Shown: piece by piece, positions 12,641-26,072 of the stretch
Numbering within the stretch: the stretch's first letter is position 1
Layout of the letters: the number at the start of each line of letters is the position of its first letter
The notes under the pieces: generated by a model
The model's input: only the letters and a program-made list of their open reading frames with translations
Databases searched by the model: none
Told to the model about the DNA's origin: nothing
Position numbers and translations under genes: made by a program
From: Lasioglossum baleicum
Taxonomy: Eukaryota; Arthropoda; Insecta; Hymenoptera; Halictidae
Assembly (NCBI RefSeq): GCF_051020765.1
Contig: NC_134934.1
Coordinates: 12,352,001 to 12,416,000 of the forward strand
Length of the DNA: 64,000 nt
Reading direction: 5' to 3'

Positions 12641-14960
12641 AAAAACCTCGAAGAGTCCTTGACGACCATCCAACAGGTTTTTCCCCGATTATCTCCCCTT
12701 TCCAAACGCGACATCGAACCCCGGTGGTTCCGGATCGATCGAAAAACTTTGACCCAGTTGCGTGTTTGGCTCACCCTTCTTGGTGCGTTAAAAACCGAGC
12801 CTAAACGCGGCCTTGTTATACCGGTGGCCGTCTGTCGCGCGCTTTGAAGCCGCCCGACCGTATTGTTTAATATGAGTCACGCGTTTCGAACGAACTAACG
12901 ACAAAACAGTTCGGAACTGCTCGAAATCAGAACGCGCGCGTTCACGCCTGCTTTTCACCGGGAACAATGGACCCACTCGCGAAACACTCGGCTGTTTATG
13001 ATACCTGCGCGCGACGTAACTTCGCTCTCTCTCTCTCACTCTCTGCAACGATGAATCTAGTTCGTCTCACCGGGTAGAAAGTGCCGTTTGCTATATTTAT
13101 GGGCGCGTGCGACAAGGGAAACCGCCAGGGGGTTGGCGAAAATAGGAAATAGTTTTCATCGAAGTGGCGCGAAATGAAAATAATAAAAAGCCAATAAGCG
13201 ACTGCTCTCGCCCCGAAATGAAGCCCCTGTTTCGCGCGACTATTCTCTCTCTCTCTCTTTTTCCCTCCCCTCTTTCTCCCTGTAAATTAAATATTTACTT
13301 TCCACTTGCGCCCGATGTCCGCACCAGCGAAATTGACTGTCTTTCAGGTGATATTTTTCGAAGACGGGGAACGACCACACGAATATGGAACGTTCTTTGG
13401 AATTTTTGCGGACCCGCGAAAATGGAAAATATTTTGTTTGGATCCGAAATGTGAGAGCGACGCGAAGCTTCTGTTTTGATTAGAGAGTTCGTTCGTGTGT
13501 TCTGCTTTCGAAGACACGTGTGGGAATAAATATTAATTCATCGTTGATATTTGTGTGTGGTACACGAATGTTCTTTTGGCGAGCTCTTCTGCTGCTCTCT
13601 TGTTGTTCATTTTATGTGCTCAAAGAGAATTTCAAAGTAGTTACCAAATACTTGCACTGTCTATTATCAGTCGAATTAAAATTGTAGCTATTTAAAAGTT
13701 TACCCGAAGTATCTTGTAAAATGAAGTCGCGTACGATTATTTCAACAGTCTTGTATTTATCTTGTCATGAATGGTCGAGTTAAAATTTCGGGTCATTCAA
13801 AAACCACATTTGTCATGCTCGAAACAACGCTACGTCGAATTCAGATCGTCGCGTCGCGTGACGCAGGGAACATGCGAGGCCATTTATGAAGAAGTGCATG
13901 AATCATATAGACGTTCCGCAGACGTCAGTAACTCTAACATATTTTTTTGCTATTTTTCATCGGAACTAGCCGTATTTTACTTGTCACTCGGTCGTAAACT
14001 GGAAAATGAATAACAGTCTATTTCCAGAGGAAGAGCGGCGGAACTACTAGGTATCGGAGAGCGATAAAAAAAAATCGACGCTAAATGCTTGTAATCCTAC
14101 ACATGCAACGTGTCCCATTCAAATCCTTTCGTAAAATATCATCGAAGTTTACAGCTCGCGACAAGAATTGAAACCGTTCTTCGCTGATCCGGATAGTTCC
14201 GGAGCCGCCATATTGGAAATACGTCAATCTTCCCTTCATAAAATAAAACACGACATTTTGACAATTCTACCAACTGCGATAGCTGTTTACAAGTAATATA
14301 AACGAAAGCTGAGATAATATAGTGAAATTAAAAAAATTTTTGTGAATTACTGAGAAAGAAGTTGTGGAGTTTAGAAGACAATTAAAGGACGCCATCTTGA
14401 ATGGTGGCACAACAAATCGATGCCACAGAAACACATATTTCAGCATCGAATAATTTCGACGACTGCCATGGCCGATAATAAAGCAGAGCGTAATATCCTC
14501 CGAAGCCGACCGAAATATAATAATAATTGGAGGAATGGCGGTTTGCGTCGGAACAGTAGTATTGAATCTGAACAATGAGATCCGTATCTGCCGCGGAGGA
14601 TAATCTCCCAGTTCAGTCGTCCGAATATTCTATCTCGAATAAGTCGAGTTTATGCAATTTCGTATTTCGTTCGACGAGCCTCGTCACGAAACACTTCCCG
14701 TACCTTTCCGCTGAAAGATTTCGCTAACATTGGACACGAGTTAGCACAGAGACAGCTTCGCAGCAATTCAGCCAGAGACGGGCAAAATCTTCATCCAAAT
14801 AAAATGTGTCCAGCAACAAGTGTTCGTTAAACATTCATTACTCGATGTTGACCCTCTTTAAAAAATATATATATATCCATTTTCATGAATAATCTGAGTT
14901 TATATATTTATAATAACGAGCAAACGGAATGCAAGACGTAAACAACCCCATGATGTAAAG
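12641..14960. other. No gene recognised
   Basis: Contains CT-rich tracts at 13026-13046 and 13244-13258. No supported gene. Confidence 0.6.
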
Positions 14961-15395
14961 ATGGGGTTTTTCAGTAGTCAAGAGCGCTAGATAAAAGATC
15001 AATCTAAGCCGCAATCGCCTTCAAAAGTCCTATTTTTACGTTTAGAAGGCGTAATTTGCATTATTCGGTAGCTTATGTGGCTGCAAGGAAAAACGCCGCA
15101 TGTCACAATTTCAAAAAATTTGAGTTCATGCATTAATTGAGCTTTACACTATTGTATTTTCGTATTTACCAGAAGAAAGTCATGAGAACAAATTCGAAAG
15201 GCTCAAAAAAATAATGCAATTTAACCGATGTTCTATGTCAAAGCATTAGCGATGAAAACTTTAAACGGCAATATCTCGAAAGTGAAAATATGCGCGTAAT
15301 TACGCCCGTAAACGTAATAAAAATAAGAAATTTGGGGGCGACTACGGCCTAGCTTGATCTTTCATCTAGCGCTTTTGACCACTGAAAAAGCCCAT
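14961..15395. mobile_element. Foldback MITE with ATGGG(G/C)TTTTTCAGT ends
   Basis: 435-bp inverted repeat. Left arm: ATGGGGTTTTTCAGTAGTCA, then GAGCGCTAGAT; inverse of the right arm: ATGGGCTTTTTCAGTGGTCA, then AAGCGCTAGAT. Arms match imperfectly for about 130 bp (AAAGATCAA, TTTTTACGTTTA). No coding capacity; superfamily not assigned and no clear target duplication. Confidence 0.65.
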
Positions 15396-18300
15396 CATCA
15401 ATTTAACAGTTTCATTTAAGTTCTGTTTCCTGTAATTATTACACAAAAAACGACAAATAAAAATTTGGTCTTTTTGTTCGTGTCGGGTGAAAAACTTAGT
15501 GACCCGAGCGGAATTGCCGGTGGAAGATTATTTGAACGAGATTTCCACCATTTCTGGCTTACGACACGGAAGTTCATTGTTAAACTACGAGGATGCTCGG
15601 TGTAACAAAACCAATCACATCAGTGTGCAATAAAATCCTCTAGACACCGATGCGCTCTCGCTGACAGCGCTGTCAGTTTTTGTTCACACGTCATTCATAG
15701 CGATCAAGTATGAACGTTTCACTAGAGACACGTAGGTGTGCTCGCTATACTTTCCAGGGAGTTACATTAATCGTTACACAGATACACAGAACAGTGTTTG
15801 TGCTGGGTCGATTGTCGTGATTCACATTCATGAAAACAGGGCTGAGGGCGTGTGTGCTGTCAGGACTTCTCGTCCGTTCGTGTTCGTGTGCGTGTATGTA
15901 TGTGTAACACCTTGCGAGAAAAATTTCATACATGTTAATTATCAGATTGATGTGGCTCGGCACGGGAATCGATGTTCAATTAATAGAATATCGAATAGGT
16001 AAACGCAGGAATATCGTTCCATACAAAATTGGAGAACCATATGTTGCTATTCATTATACCGAGCAATAACAAAGCCATCGGCAGAGTTGCAAAATTTTAT
16101 TGAATGATCGATACTCTCGTGTAACGTTGGGAACAACTGGACGCAGTTAAACTCTTCATTGCATCAGCTTTGTAAATATTCATTTAAATTTGCCTCTCCT
16201 TTGTAGTCGCTAATAACTAACACAACGAAACGGAAAATGCAATTGGATACCGTTTCTACATCAGCGCTATGTATCAACCTTTAATCGAGAGTACCGTTGT
16301 TGGCCGTTTTTTTTTTATCACAGGCAAGCAGAAAAATAACAATGTTTCTGCAAAATTTAATGTGTTTGTTATTTCTATAAAGTAATGGAAAATAGTCATT
16401 TCAGTGCTCCGTAAGCCTAGTGTTAATGCAACCACTGATTCAGTTTTCCAAATTAGCAGCTTTTGCGTTTTGTGAAAGGATCGGTGCTGCACGTCATTTC
16501 ACATTAAATACGAAACCCGACCAATTTCGTCGAAGCAGATCAATTGCGATTGAAAACCAAAGGTGAAGCTGAGCAGCAGCAGAGACCGTTTTGAATGATC
16601 GAGCAATATTCCAATTAGGATTGAAACGGAAACACTAAGCAGTGCGGCGTTTAAATTACTTTTATAATGATCCTTCAGTATGGAACGCTTCGAGAGTCGG
16701 GGTGGAATGGCAACTGAGTTCTACAGCCTGGTTCAAACGCACGGCAGCAATTACGTGTTCGGACGCGTAATTCTCGGGCGTGTGTAAATCGAGTTTTAAA
16801 ATTTCGCGCGTCGAGGGTTCTCGAGCCGAGCCACGTAACGAAGGGCAAATCTCGTGGAAGACGGGGGTGGCCCTGGGTGCAAGAGCAGCCTCCAACGGCG
16901 GTATTTGCTTTGTATCAAACTAGATCAGTATCCAACGCGACACCGTCGTCCGTAATCTCGTTCCGCTAACCATATTTCCCCCGGATCGTTTAGCAACGGC
17001 TACGGGCCGGTTAGCGAAACCGCGTTTTCCGATTCTTCTTGTCTCGACGGCGCGTTTCGTTCTCATCATTTCCTCGTTAAACCGGCTCATCCCGCGTCAA
17101 AGAATCGCGGGACGAACGCGTAAAATATCTCGCAACTCGAGGAACTGTGAAAGAGCCTTCAGCGGCGGCGCCTGTGCACCGAACTGGTCTTAACAGTTGT
17201 ATCAAAAGTTATTACTAGGCTGCGGCTCTTTATACATTTGTTGCACGTGCAAGTTTGTAAAATGCAAGAAGAGTTAAATAATGGCAACTTTAAATCATAA
17301 TCAGCGTGTTGAATTTGCATAGACTATCGGATGCTTGCGTCGACTTAACCAGCTCCTCGAAATCGTTTAATAATAGCGCTCGTAATAATAATATCGCCGG
17401 AGAAATAAATCGATAAAAACTCGGCCGAGTTCCGCTCTGAGAGACTCATTGCGGTTTTTACCCAAGCAAACTCTCCGCCGCGGAAAAATTAAGATATAGA
17501 TTACGTCCTTAAGAAATTGGTATACTCGAAAAGGTTCGAGCAGCGTTGATTATTAAGGGGGTTGTTTTGAGAGAGGAAAACGCACGTGTCTCTCACTTCC
17601 GACTTTTCGAGATCGTTAGAAAATAGTAAACGAGGTTATCGTTTGATGTTAGCCCTCGAAAATGACAAAGGGGAAGATTAACCTTCGTTCACCGCCCTTC
17701 ATTCATCCATGCACGGCGACTCTTCCCCCGTCGTTCCACGAGATCTTCCGCGAACACTCAAAAAAAGATAACGGCTGGATAAAGTGCCACTGCATCAACC
17801 CTTAAGCCGAGATACGTATCTCGTCGGTGATCGTTGAATATACTTCACCCGGGCGCATCAATCCGCGAAAAGGGAAAGAAACTACGCTCTCGACGGAGCA
17901 AACTCTCTAAACGACGAGCGGAAACACTTCGAAATGAAGAAGCGACGCGTTAAACAAGCCTTAAGAGAATAACGGGCGCAACTGTGTGGTGAACCACTGC
18001 ATTGACACTTTCGTAGCTTTGTTGGGTCGTGAATGAAACAAATTTTTGGCACGTTGAATGTTGAATTGATGAACATAAGAATTGCACAAAACGGGAAGGA
18101 GTTCGTTTTCAACCTTCTTAGTTATTGTAGATTTAAAAATTAAACGGTACATAAAAAATTGATATTAATTGTAATTTTATATTTTTACCAATAACTAAAT
18201 ATCGAAGACAGAGAAATAGAATTTGAAATATCTAAGAATGTGTGTAATATTTAGCCGATTTTAGTTGAAATCTTCATCGCGAGCCTGGTACAATATTGTA

Positions 18301-19029
18301 CTGCAGGGTTTAATTAAATAATAGACATACTTCCTCGAACTAAACTGCTCGAAACCGTAAAAGCAGAGGGTATTGCGCCATTCCTACAGGTTCGAAAAGC
18401 TGCTTTGACGCGATACTACTACGAAGCGCGCCAAATTGTCAAAGATAATGAATACTCCACCTGCATGATCACTTCGTCGAAGGGGAGGAATTACAATGAA
18501 CCCTGCTACGATCCTTAATTAAATCGGATCTTCGAAAGAATATTTAGGAAAGAAGAACATGTGCAATGCTTATAATTTCCTTATAATTTCCTCAAACATG
18601 AAACCATCTGTAAAAAACAGAGGGCACGGTTTAATAAAAAATAACTAAATAAATATGGTATTATAGCTAGTCAGAAAAGACTAAGTTGCCACTATGACTT
18701 CCTAACACCTTTAATAACTAACGAACTCGATAACCTCACTACTTGATCAAACTAAAAAAACACAAAGAAAACAATACATACCGTGGATGATCAAATTATT
18801 AGAGCCACAATACGGAAAACATGTATACTCTGTGCATATTTATATTTACAATTTGAGAACATCAATACTTCACAACAAAATAATAAGAACCCAGTCCAGA
18901 CGAGCTGATTAAAATAATCAAAAGAACAAAGGAAATCCGTGCGAACAATCTTCATTTTGTCGAGAGCTAATCAAACCACTTACAACATAAGCTAATCAAC
19001 CTACGCGAGTGGCTCTAAAAATTCACTCA
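15396..19029. other. No gene recognised
   Basis: One half-copy of the TAGACTGCGGAT family at 17208-17240. Otherwise unremarkable intergenic or intronic sequence. Confidence 0.6.
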
Positions 19030-19650
19030 CCCACAGTATCCAACACCCCCAAGCACAACCTCAAAAAGTAGCCATAAAGCCACGAAAGTGTCAGAAAATA
19101 TCGTCAGAAATCCCACTGGAACTTTCACAGAGAAAGAAGATCCACGAAAACGTTGCTTAAGGGTTGCTTAAGGTAGTTAAAGAGTTTCGGTTTGAGAGTG
19201 GATCAAGGGCACGGTAGATAGAGAGCACGGGGGTGGCAGGGGGGCAGAGAAAAAAAGAGAGAGAGAGAAAGTTTGGTCAACAGCCAGTGTTGAGGAAAAT
19301 TTACTCACGATTGTGTGGCACGTTTCGGTGGTGCGGCAGGACTGTCGACGAGGGTGGAAAAGCACGTCGGACCGGCCGCGAAAGAGGCTCGCTCCTCTCT
19401 TGAGTCGCGCATCGCGCAGACGTGCTCGTGTCCCATGAAGCCCCCACCCTCCCTTACAGCCCCCTGGTACACACGGCGAACGATAAACGGGGGTAGAAAG
19501 GAAGATTGCTGGCGGTTTTCCCCGTGGCCGATAGCGCTTCGCGGAAAGGGCCGGGAGAGATGCAGAAGGGATCGGCTTGTAACCGTGTCACCGGGAACCA
19601 TCCTCCCCCTGGTAAACCGACACCGATACAGACTGTTTCATAATCAATGC
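19030..19650 (-). promoter_or_regulatory. GC-rich patch, possible minus-strand promoter and leader exon
   Basis: A sharp rise in GC at about 19300-19630 is followed on the minus side by a CT-rich run and a donor-like GTGAGT (inverse of 19024-19029). This could be a first untranslated exon of a minus-strand gene whose coding exons lie outside the window. No coding support. Confidence 0.2.
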
Positions 19651-22600
19651 CACTGATGAGCTCCAACTACGCATGCAACCGCTACACACTGTATCGGATA
19701 GCCTGTTTTCTCGAGAAAATTCCATTACTCAAAAATCACAGCTGACACGAAAAAATGTTCCAGATAAAAGTTATCGGATATAAAATGGTGTCACAAGATA
19801 ACTAAGAATGTCCATATTTAGAACACACGATTCTAAATTTTGATTCTGAATTTCTTTATAAAATACAAGATATTTTTAATTATGCAGTTTTCTGTGTCAA
19901 AAATTTGTCATTTCTTGACAAATATTTCGAAAGTTACAGCATCCTATTTACGAACGTAAATTTTACGTGAACTTCCAAGCAAAATGAAATGACTGCTTTA
20001 TATTCGAGATTTTACGGTATATACATTACATTTTCATAAAATTTTATATCAGATGGTCGACCGAATTCAGAAAATTAGTCATTCTTCCTGAATACATAAA
20101 AACATCACAAAGGAACTTGTCCCTCCAGGCAAGAAAATCTTATATAATATATATATACCAAAATTGATAATAAACATCGAAAGATCCACATCTAAAATTT
20201 TCATCCATCAAATCTGTAACTTTATAAATATGTATTTTATTTTGCCCTACATTTGCGGAAACGCCGAGGAGAGATTAATAATTAAAGCGGGGATTTCATG
20301 GAATTACAATACACGTTAAAATCTAGCCTTGTTTTTTCGAGTCTTTAAATCTACGTTTGACGTCACAATTTATAAATTGGTCATTTTTATATTTTTAATT
20401 ACACTCGGATAAAAAGGGGAAAACGAGAAATGGTTTTACCAAATATTGCAATTGGAACAACCGTCTCTCTTTTAATGTATTAAAATACTTTCATAGCAAA
20501 TTTCTGATCTCCCAAAATCTATAAAATTAACCCAGAAAAGTCCGAATCCACGTAAACCAAGCAAACAAAAGAATTGTTATTAACGTCCTACGCAGCGTGA
20601 ATATTTTCGTCGCAGAAAGAAGCTTGAAAAATTCGTTCCATTTCCGTTGGAAATTCCGAATCGCGCGGATCGTTATTAAAGGCGAAACATACGAGTAATA
20701 AATTACGACGGCAGGAAACCAAAAAATGGTAGTTCGGAGATTGTGTTGCTGACATTTCACCGGGAACTTGCACCCCAGTTTTTCCCGACGGTTTTCGGTC
20801 ACGTACGAAGGGGCAGAACTTTTCCCGATTAGGAAACTTCTGGATCTAATTTATGAACGATCAGCCCGGTTGAATATTTAATGCATTTTTCCTTGGCTCA
20901 CCTGCCAACCACTTAATTTATACAATGAGAATACGTAAGAGCCTCGGTTGTTTCTAACGTTCTAAAACATTTCACGAATCACGCTCGAGGAGAGAAATCG
21001 CTCCGGCTGAAGCCGCTCGGTGGATTTCCATTCGGCCTGATATTTTCTAGGCTCCCAAGAAAGGATTCCCAGAACCGGAACCGCGTTTAAAGCGCCGTGT
21101 TCCGATTCCTTGGCGTTGGTTCATGCTAAATTTTCCTTGCCTACGATTTCCCTGAGTAATCGCGGGGGAAACAACAAATCTGCCGAATCGTTCCTCTTTC
21201 TATTTCTCCACCTCGTTCTACAAGATTTTCCACAATGTTTCATCCATTACACTGTAATGAATTCGCAAAAGTGCAGACTTCAAGTTCTGCATGAGACAAT
21301 TTCTCAAAAAATTAACCATCTGGTCGATGGTGACGAGAATCAAATTATTGAAACATTTTTACGCGCCATTGTTAAGGAAAAACAAACTGTTTGTAGTTTG
21401 AACTCGTTCTCTTAATAGCGTTCGCTGTATTTTCCAGTACATAGCATTTTTCTATGAATTTTAGCGTTCCCAAAAAAGTGAGTTTCCATTCCGCTGAGAA
21501 TCATTTCCCGACGTGTTTAATATAGACAAAAGTGGAGTACTGCTGCCGGGGTACTTCCTGAGTATGTTTTAGCACACGAGTAGGAGTTTAGGATATTTCT
21601 CTCCCCGAAATTGTATTTTCCGCGAGAAGGATTCGCAGCTCAAGTGTTCCCAAATACGACGCAACCTGCAGCATATATATATAATTCTGTTCTCTGAGAT
21701 GCAAAACACGAAATATTCCAAAACTAACTACCAACACGCTCAGTATGCATGAAAACAATAAATAAAAGAAATACGCGTAAAAGAGTTCCTTGAAAATTAT
21801 TCAACTTATGAATTGTTAGGTTTGTGAAGCGTGACTCTGTTAATTAATAAGGGTATAGAAGGAGGGAAGCCGCGGATGAAGAAAAAGCCAATTACTTCCT
21901 CCATTGGAGCAATCTTACTGAACAAGTTAATTATGAATAATATTATGGAAAATTCCTATGGATTAAGATATAAAAATTCCAAAGCAAATGAATAGTATTC
22001 GATATCGCTCGTATCGGTACAGAAATTTAGCCGGCAAAGAACACAATAAAAATACGAAATGCCAAACGAGCCTACTATCAATTCTGATCCATCTCCATCA
22101 ACAATCGATTACCGGCGAAGCGTATGCAACATTCATCCCATTTTATCGCGCACAATGGCCGGGTTGTAGGCGATACCGATGAATAGTCGGTTTCAATCAT
22201 CGAATTAAGAAGTTGCCAGCGACCAAATGGCACGACGCCTTCGCGGCGCTTGTGAATCTTTCATACGCTTCCGGATACAGGTCATTAGGACGCAAGGTTC
22301 TCCACCTGCTCCCGATGGTGTCACGAAAAAAGCATGCTTCCACGGAAACACGAAGCAGCCATGTCATGGAACGGTCGCGAACGTGGTTCGTGGAACCGGT
22401 AGATCGATGGGATATCGGGCCGTCGGGATTCGAAACAACATTTTTCATTTCGATAGGCGTCGATGCCCATCTGCGTGCACAACATTCTCTTATCGCGACT
22501 CTAATCCTCCAAAAAATAAAACCATATCGCTGCTGGACGCTGGGAGACAAATTGAAAAATATGGGAACCATAGAACGCAAAACTTTTGGTCATTTTGCAA

Positions 22601-23122
22601 AGCCGAAGATGAATAACTTTAACAATTATTCGTGAAAGCTATTTTTCGAAGTTTACAATCGTGTTTGATGATGGTCCTATTGATTACTGTTAAGAACGTG
22701 TGTCTAAACTAAAAAGGTACCATCTGAGGGTTAATAAAAAAAATTAAATCGATCATTCGACAATTGGACTGAACACCAGGCTCCACAATCTCCTCATTAA
22801 CAGTTCTTCGGTGATACAAACGCAGCAAATCGGAATAAATACAACGTGAGCAACAAACACGCGTTCCCCCGCTCCCAGGAACTTTCGAAATCGATCTCCT
22901 CGAAGATGAAGTCCGACAGGAAACTATTCAGCTTCACACTTTCCTTCCATTTTTACATGAATCAACCTGCGCTCGCTTGCGCCCCAACCACCCAACCCAT
23001 ATAAACTTATCTTCCTTACTTTCACTGATGGGACGCGCTGAAGCTGCCTAACAGGGAATCTGCGAGGACGCAGAAGAGGATGAAGAAATTAACGTGAGTT
23101 TCATTGACCAGGAAAAAGTATA
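19651..23122. other. No gene recognised
   Basis: Overlapping open frames at 22197-22635 on both strands sit in a GC-richer patch but show no domain. A full TGACGTCA lies at 20358-20365. Confidence 0.55.
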
Positions 23123-23504
23123 CAGTAATTCCTCGATATGTGTGAAAGTAACGTGCACGATATTCCCAAAAAAATCCTACTACAGAGCACAGAAGCTTAG
23201 CGAAGTGTAGCATGATTAAATTCTACATCATATAAAAGTAACATAATTTTTATAAACCCGTCACTAACATATTCGCGACATTTTTCTGATTAAAAAGAGA
23301 CCAAACATCACGTAATTCGGAGCACATTTAATTATTCAATTTACGATTCGGTGGAACCTCCATTTTCCGAACTGACGATATCTGAATTCTGTATTATTAG
23401 AACATGCAAACAGTTCTACAGATATCTACTGTACGAATCAGTAAACACTCAATCAGTGAACGCTCACGTTCCACCGACTAGTTCGGATAATCGAGGATCT
23501 ACTA
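23123..23504. mobile_element. Pogo/Tigger-like ends, relic
   Basis: Left end after TA: CAGTAATTCCTCGATATGTG at 23123. Right end, read inversely: TAGTAGATCCTCGATTATCC at about 23504. A third similar end (GGTGGAACCTCCATTTTCCG) starts at about 23349 and could mark a shorter 156-bp element sharing the right end. TCCTCGAT and TTATCCGAAC are typical of Tigger/pogo ends. No transposase seen. Confidence 0.45.
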
Positions 23505-25170
23505 TATCCTGGATTAAACAAGTAAACGGGACCCGAATTGTGTCGTGTTTGGAGTCATTTTATTCAGGAAAATGTTATGAATATATTGGTGAATGTTTCA
23601 CGACGGAATAATTCAAAACAAACAAAATTGATCAATGAATGAATGGTAAATTTTGCCTATGTATAATGGTGTCTATACACGACGTGAAATAACATTTTGA
23701 TCCGGAAATTCGCGAATAGATCGAAACATTAATTTCATGTAAGATCGAGAACGATCGCGCGAAGTGAAACGAACATGAAAGAAGGTGGATGAAAATAGAA
23801 GGCGAGAGATATACACATTCGGCCTGAGGTAACGATTACTCCGGCGAGCTCATGGGGGATTTTAATAAGGAAACGAGAGCTTATTCATATCCCCTCATGG
23901 CGCAAGCGCCGGAAAGCCACCTGTAGCCCCAGCTTCCAATCAATACATCACAGAGGCATATCGTGCAGCTTTCCAGGTAGCAATGTGTATATACACACAC
24001 GTAGCTCTGCATATAGGAGCGACCTGTTCCGGCGAGCCAGAAGTCGCCTGTTGCTGCCGCGGCAGCTCATGATTCGATCGGAGTCCTCTGCTCCGATTTC
24101 AAGCCACCCCCGACGACGACGATCGCGGCGGCTACGCTTTGATGTATCGAACGGCGGGACAAGAGAGGCGTCGCGACGCCCGTCCGACACCCCCTATATC
24201 AGTATCGTCTTCTGCCAGTCGAGATACGGATGATCTATATTCGAGTCTCCCGGTAAATCAATGTGTAGCCTGCTTGCAACCAGCAATCAGCTGGACCGAA
24301 TGTTAGGACAACGCGCGTGTCAGAGCGTTTGCAACCCCCGAGGGTCGCCTTGCGAATTTCGCTACGATAGACCTTTAGATCTCGTCCCCTCAATCGATAC
24401 AAACAGACTCGGGTTTTATATTGCTGACAATTTATAGTTTCAACGTAGCTTTAGATTTAAGCTTGGATATCTATTATTTAAATGTGAACAAATAAAATCA
24501 ATAATGTTTGAAGCAGGCTTGCCTCTGAAGTCTGCGTCCAATTAATAGTTGTATTCAAACACTTATCCTGCACAGCCTGAGAGATCGGATTATATTCGCT
24601 TTTGTGGTAATTAATTGTCCTGCTTTCGATCGAGAACAATGAATCTCCTTTTCTATGGAAATAAAGTTTTGTTGTTCAGCGCGAAGTTGAGAATATGTGA
24701 TGGGGAATTTTTGCTAGAATGGGAACAAAAAATCCTTGGATAACTAGGGTGAAATTAATAATGTAAATTAATTTCACGAATACTTTGGAATCACTAATGG
24801 CTTTTTCGAAGAATATTGTTCGAGTTGCATATTGAACACGAGGGAACATTAACAAATTATATCTTCATTAAATTCAGCATCCAGAAGTGACCCATGGTCT
24901 TCCATTAAATTTTCAGGTGTTTCTTTCTTGCTGTAACTTCCATTCTATTACGATGTAATATCCACCGTAATAATTTACTCTGCGTATATCATAAGAATTC
25001 AGTGTGGTTTATTTTGTTCATCAAATTTGTTAAATCGCATTTAAATGTACCCAGAGACAAATTGCATTGGTTCATCTTTATTCATTTCCGGCTGCACCGA
25101 CTTTCGTTTTTTGCGGGAAATCGAATAGACTTTTCCATTCGTTTATTATAGTATTAATATTTACGCTTGT
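23505..25170. other. No gene recognised
   Basis: GC-rich patch at about 23990-24240 with frames open on both strands; no domain or splice structure seen. Confidence 0.55.
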
Positions 25171-25172
25171 TA

Positions 25173-26070
25173 CAGGGTGTGGCCGGACGGGTGGTACACC
25201 CGAGCAGGGAGTGATACTACATCTAAAAATAAGTCGAAAAAAGGAATAACATTTTTTCGTTTGACGCTTCGTTTTCGAGAAAATCGAGTTTAAAGTTCAC
25301 CAGTTTCGCGTGCTTTAGTATATGCACAAACACACACACACACACAGTGCTGGGCAATAAATAAATTTATTCAAATAACAAGTTATTTGGTATTTGGATA
25401 TTCAAATAAAAAGCAAAAATAATTATTTAGTATTTGAGCAAGTCTAAATGAATTATTTATATAAAATAGTAAAGTTAATTGTTATTTACAAATACAATTT
25501 CAATTATTATTTGTATTGACATATAAAAAATTGAATTGTATTTTTTTATAGGCAGCTTGGCCCTCCGGACGAGCCCGACCACTGGCGGTATACCTGAAAA
25601 GGTTGCTATAGCAGAGAAAAAACGCGCACGTGTGTTCATTGTATTATACAAAATACAAGAAATAAGAGAAGACCAAAAATTATTTATTTGATTTCCACCT
25701 CAATCCAAATAATATAAATAATCTTTTATTTTTGCAAATAAGAAATAATAAACAGATCACTTTTGGATTTATTTAAATTACTTTTATTTAACTAAAAAGT
25801 TTAGTTATTATTTGCAACTAAAATCACACGTTTACTTATTATTTAAAATAAAATTTGCTCAACACTGTGCACAAAGTAGAATTGGTTGATCATGGTCAAA
25901 CACGTCAGACGATTCCTATCAATAGCACGTATACCTATCTGCTGCATTTTCAAACTCGATTTTCTCGAAATCTAAGCGTCAAACAAAAGAATGTTATTCC
26001 TCTTTTTCGACTTATATTTACATGTAGTATCACCCCCTGCTCGGTTGTACCACCCGTCCGCCCGCACCCA
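25173..26070. mobile_element. Foldback element (CAGGGTGTGGCCGGAC family), copy 1, interrupted
   Basis: TA at 25171-25172 and 26071-26072 flank ends CAGGGTGTGGCCGGACGGGT and the inverse of TGGGTGCGGGCGGACGGGTG. The inner arms also pair (GTTTGACGC..TTTTCGAGAAAATCGAG against CTCGATTTTCTCGAAA..GCGTCAAAC). Interrupted at 25331-25867 by a hAT MITE. Removing the insert and one target copy leaves about 353 bp, the size of the uninterrupted copy at 63138-63487. Confidence 0.75.
25331..25867. mobile_element. hAT MITE nested in the foldback element
   Basis: 8-bp target duplication TGCACAAA at 25323-25330 and 25868-25875. Ends CAGTGCTGGGCAA and the inverse of CAGTGTTGAGCAA fit hAT MITE termini. A (CA)n tract at 25331-25346 lies between the left target copy and the terminus and appears to have grown from the terminal CA. 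Interior is AT-rich, with a GC-rich island near 25551-25640 and no transposase. Confidence 0.75.
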
Positions 26071-26072
26071 TA

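Noticed and set aside
22197..22635. Three overlapping frames of 127-140 codons
   Set aside because: Open on both strands at once in a GC-richer patch, which is expected when AT-rich stop codons are scarce; no recognisable protein.
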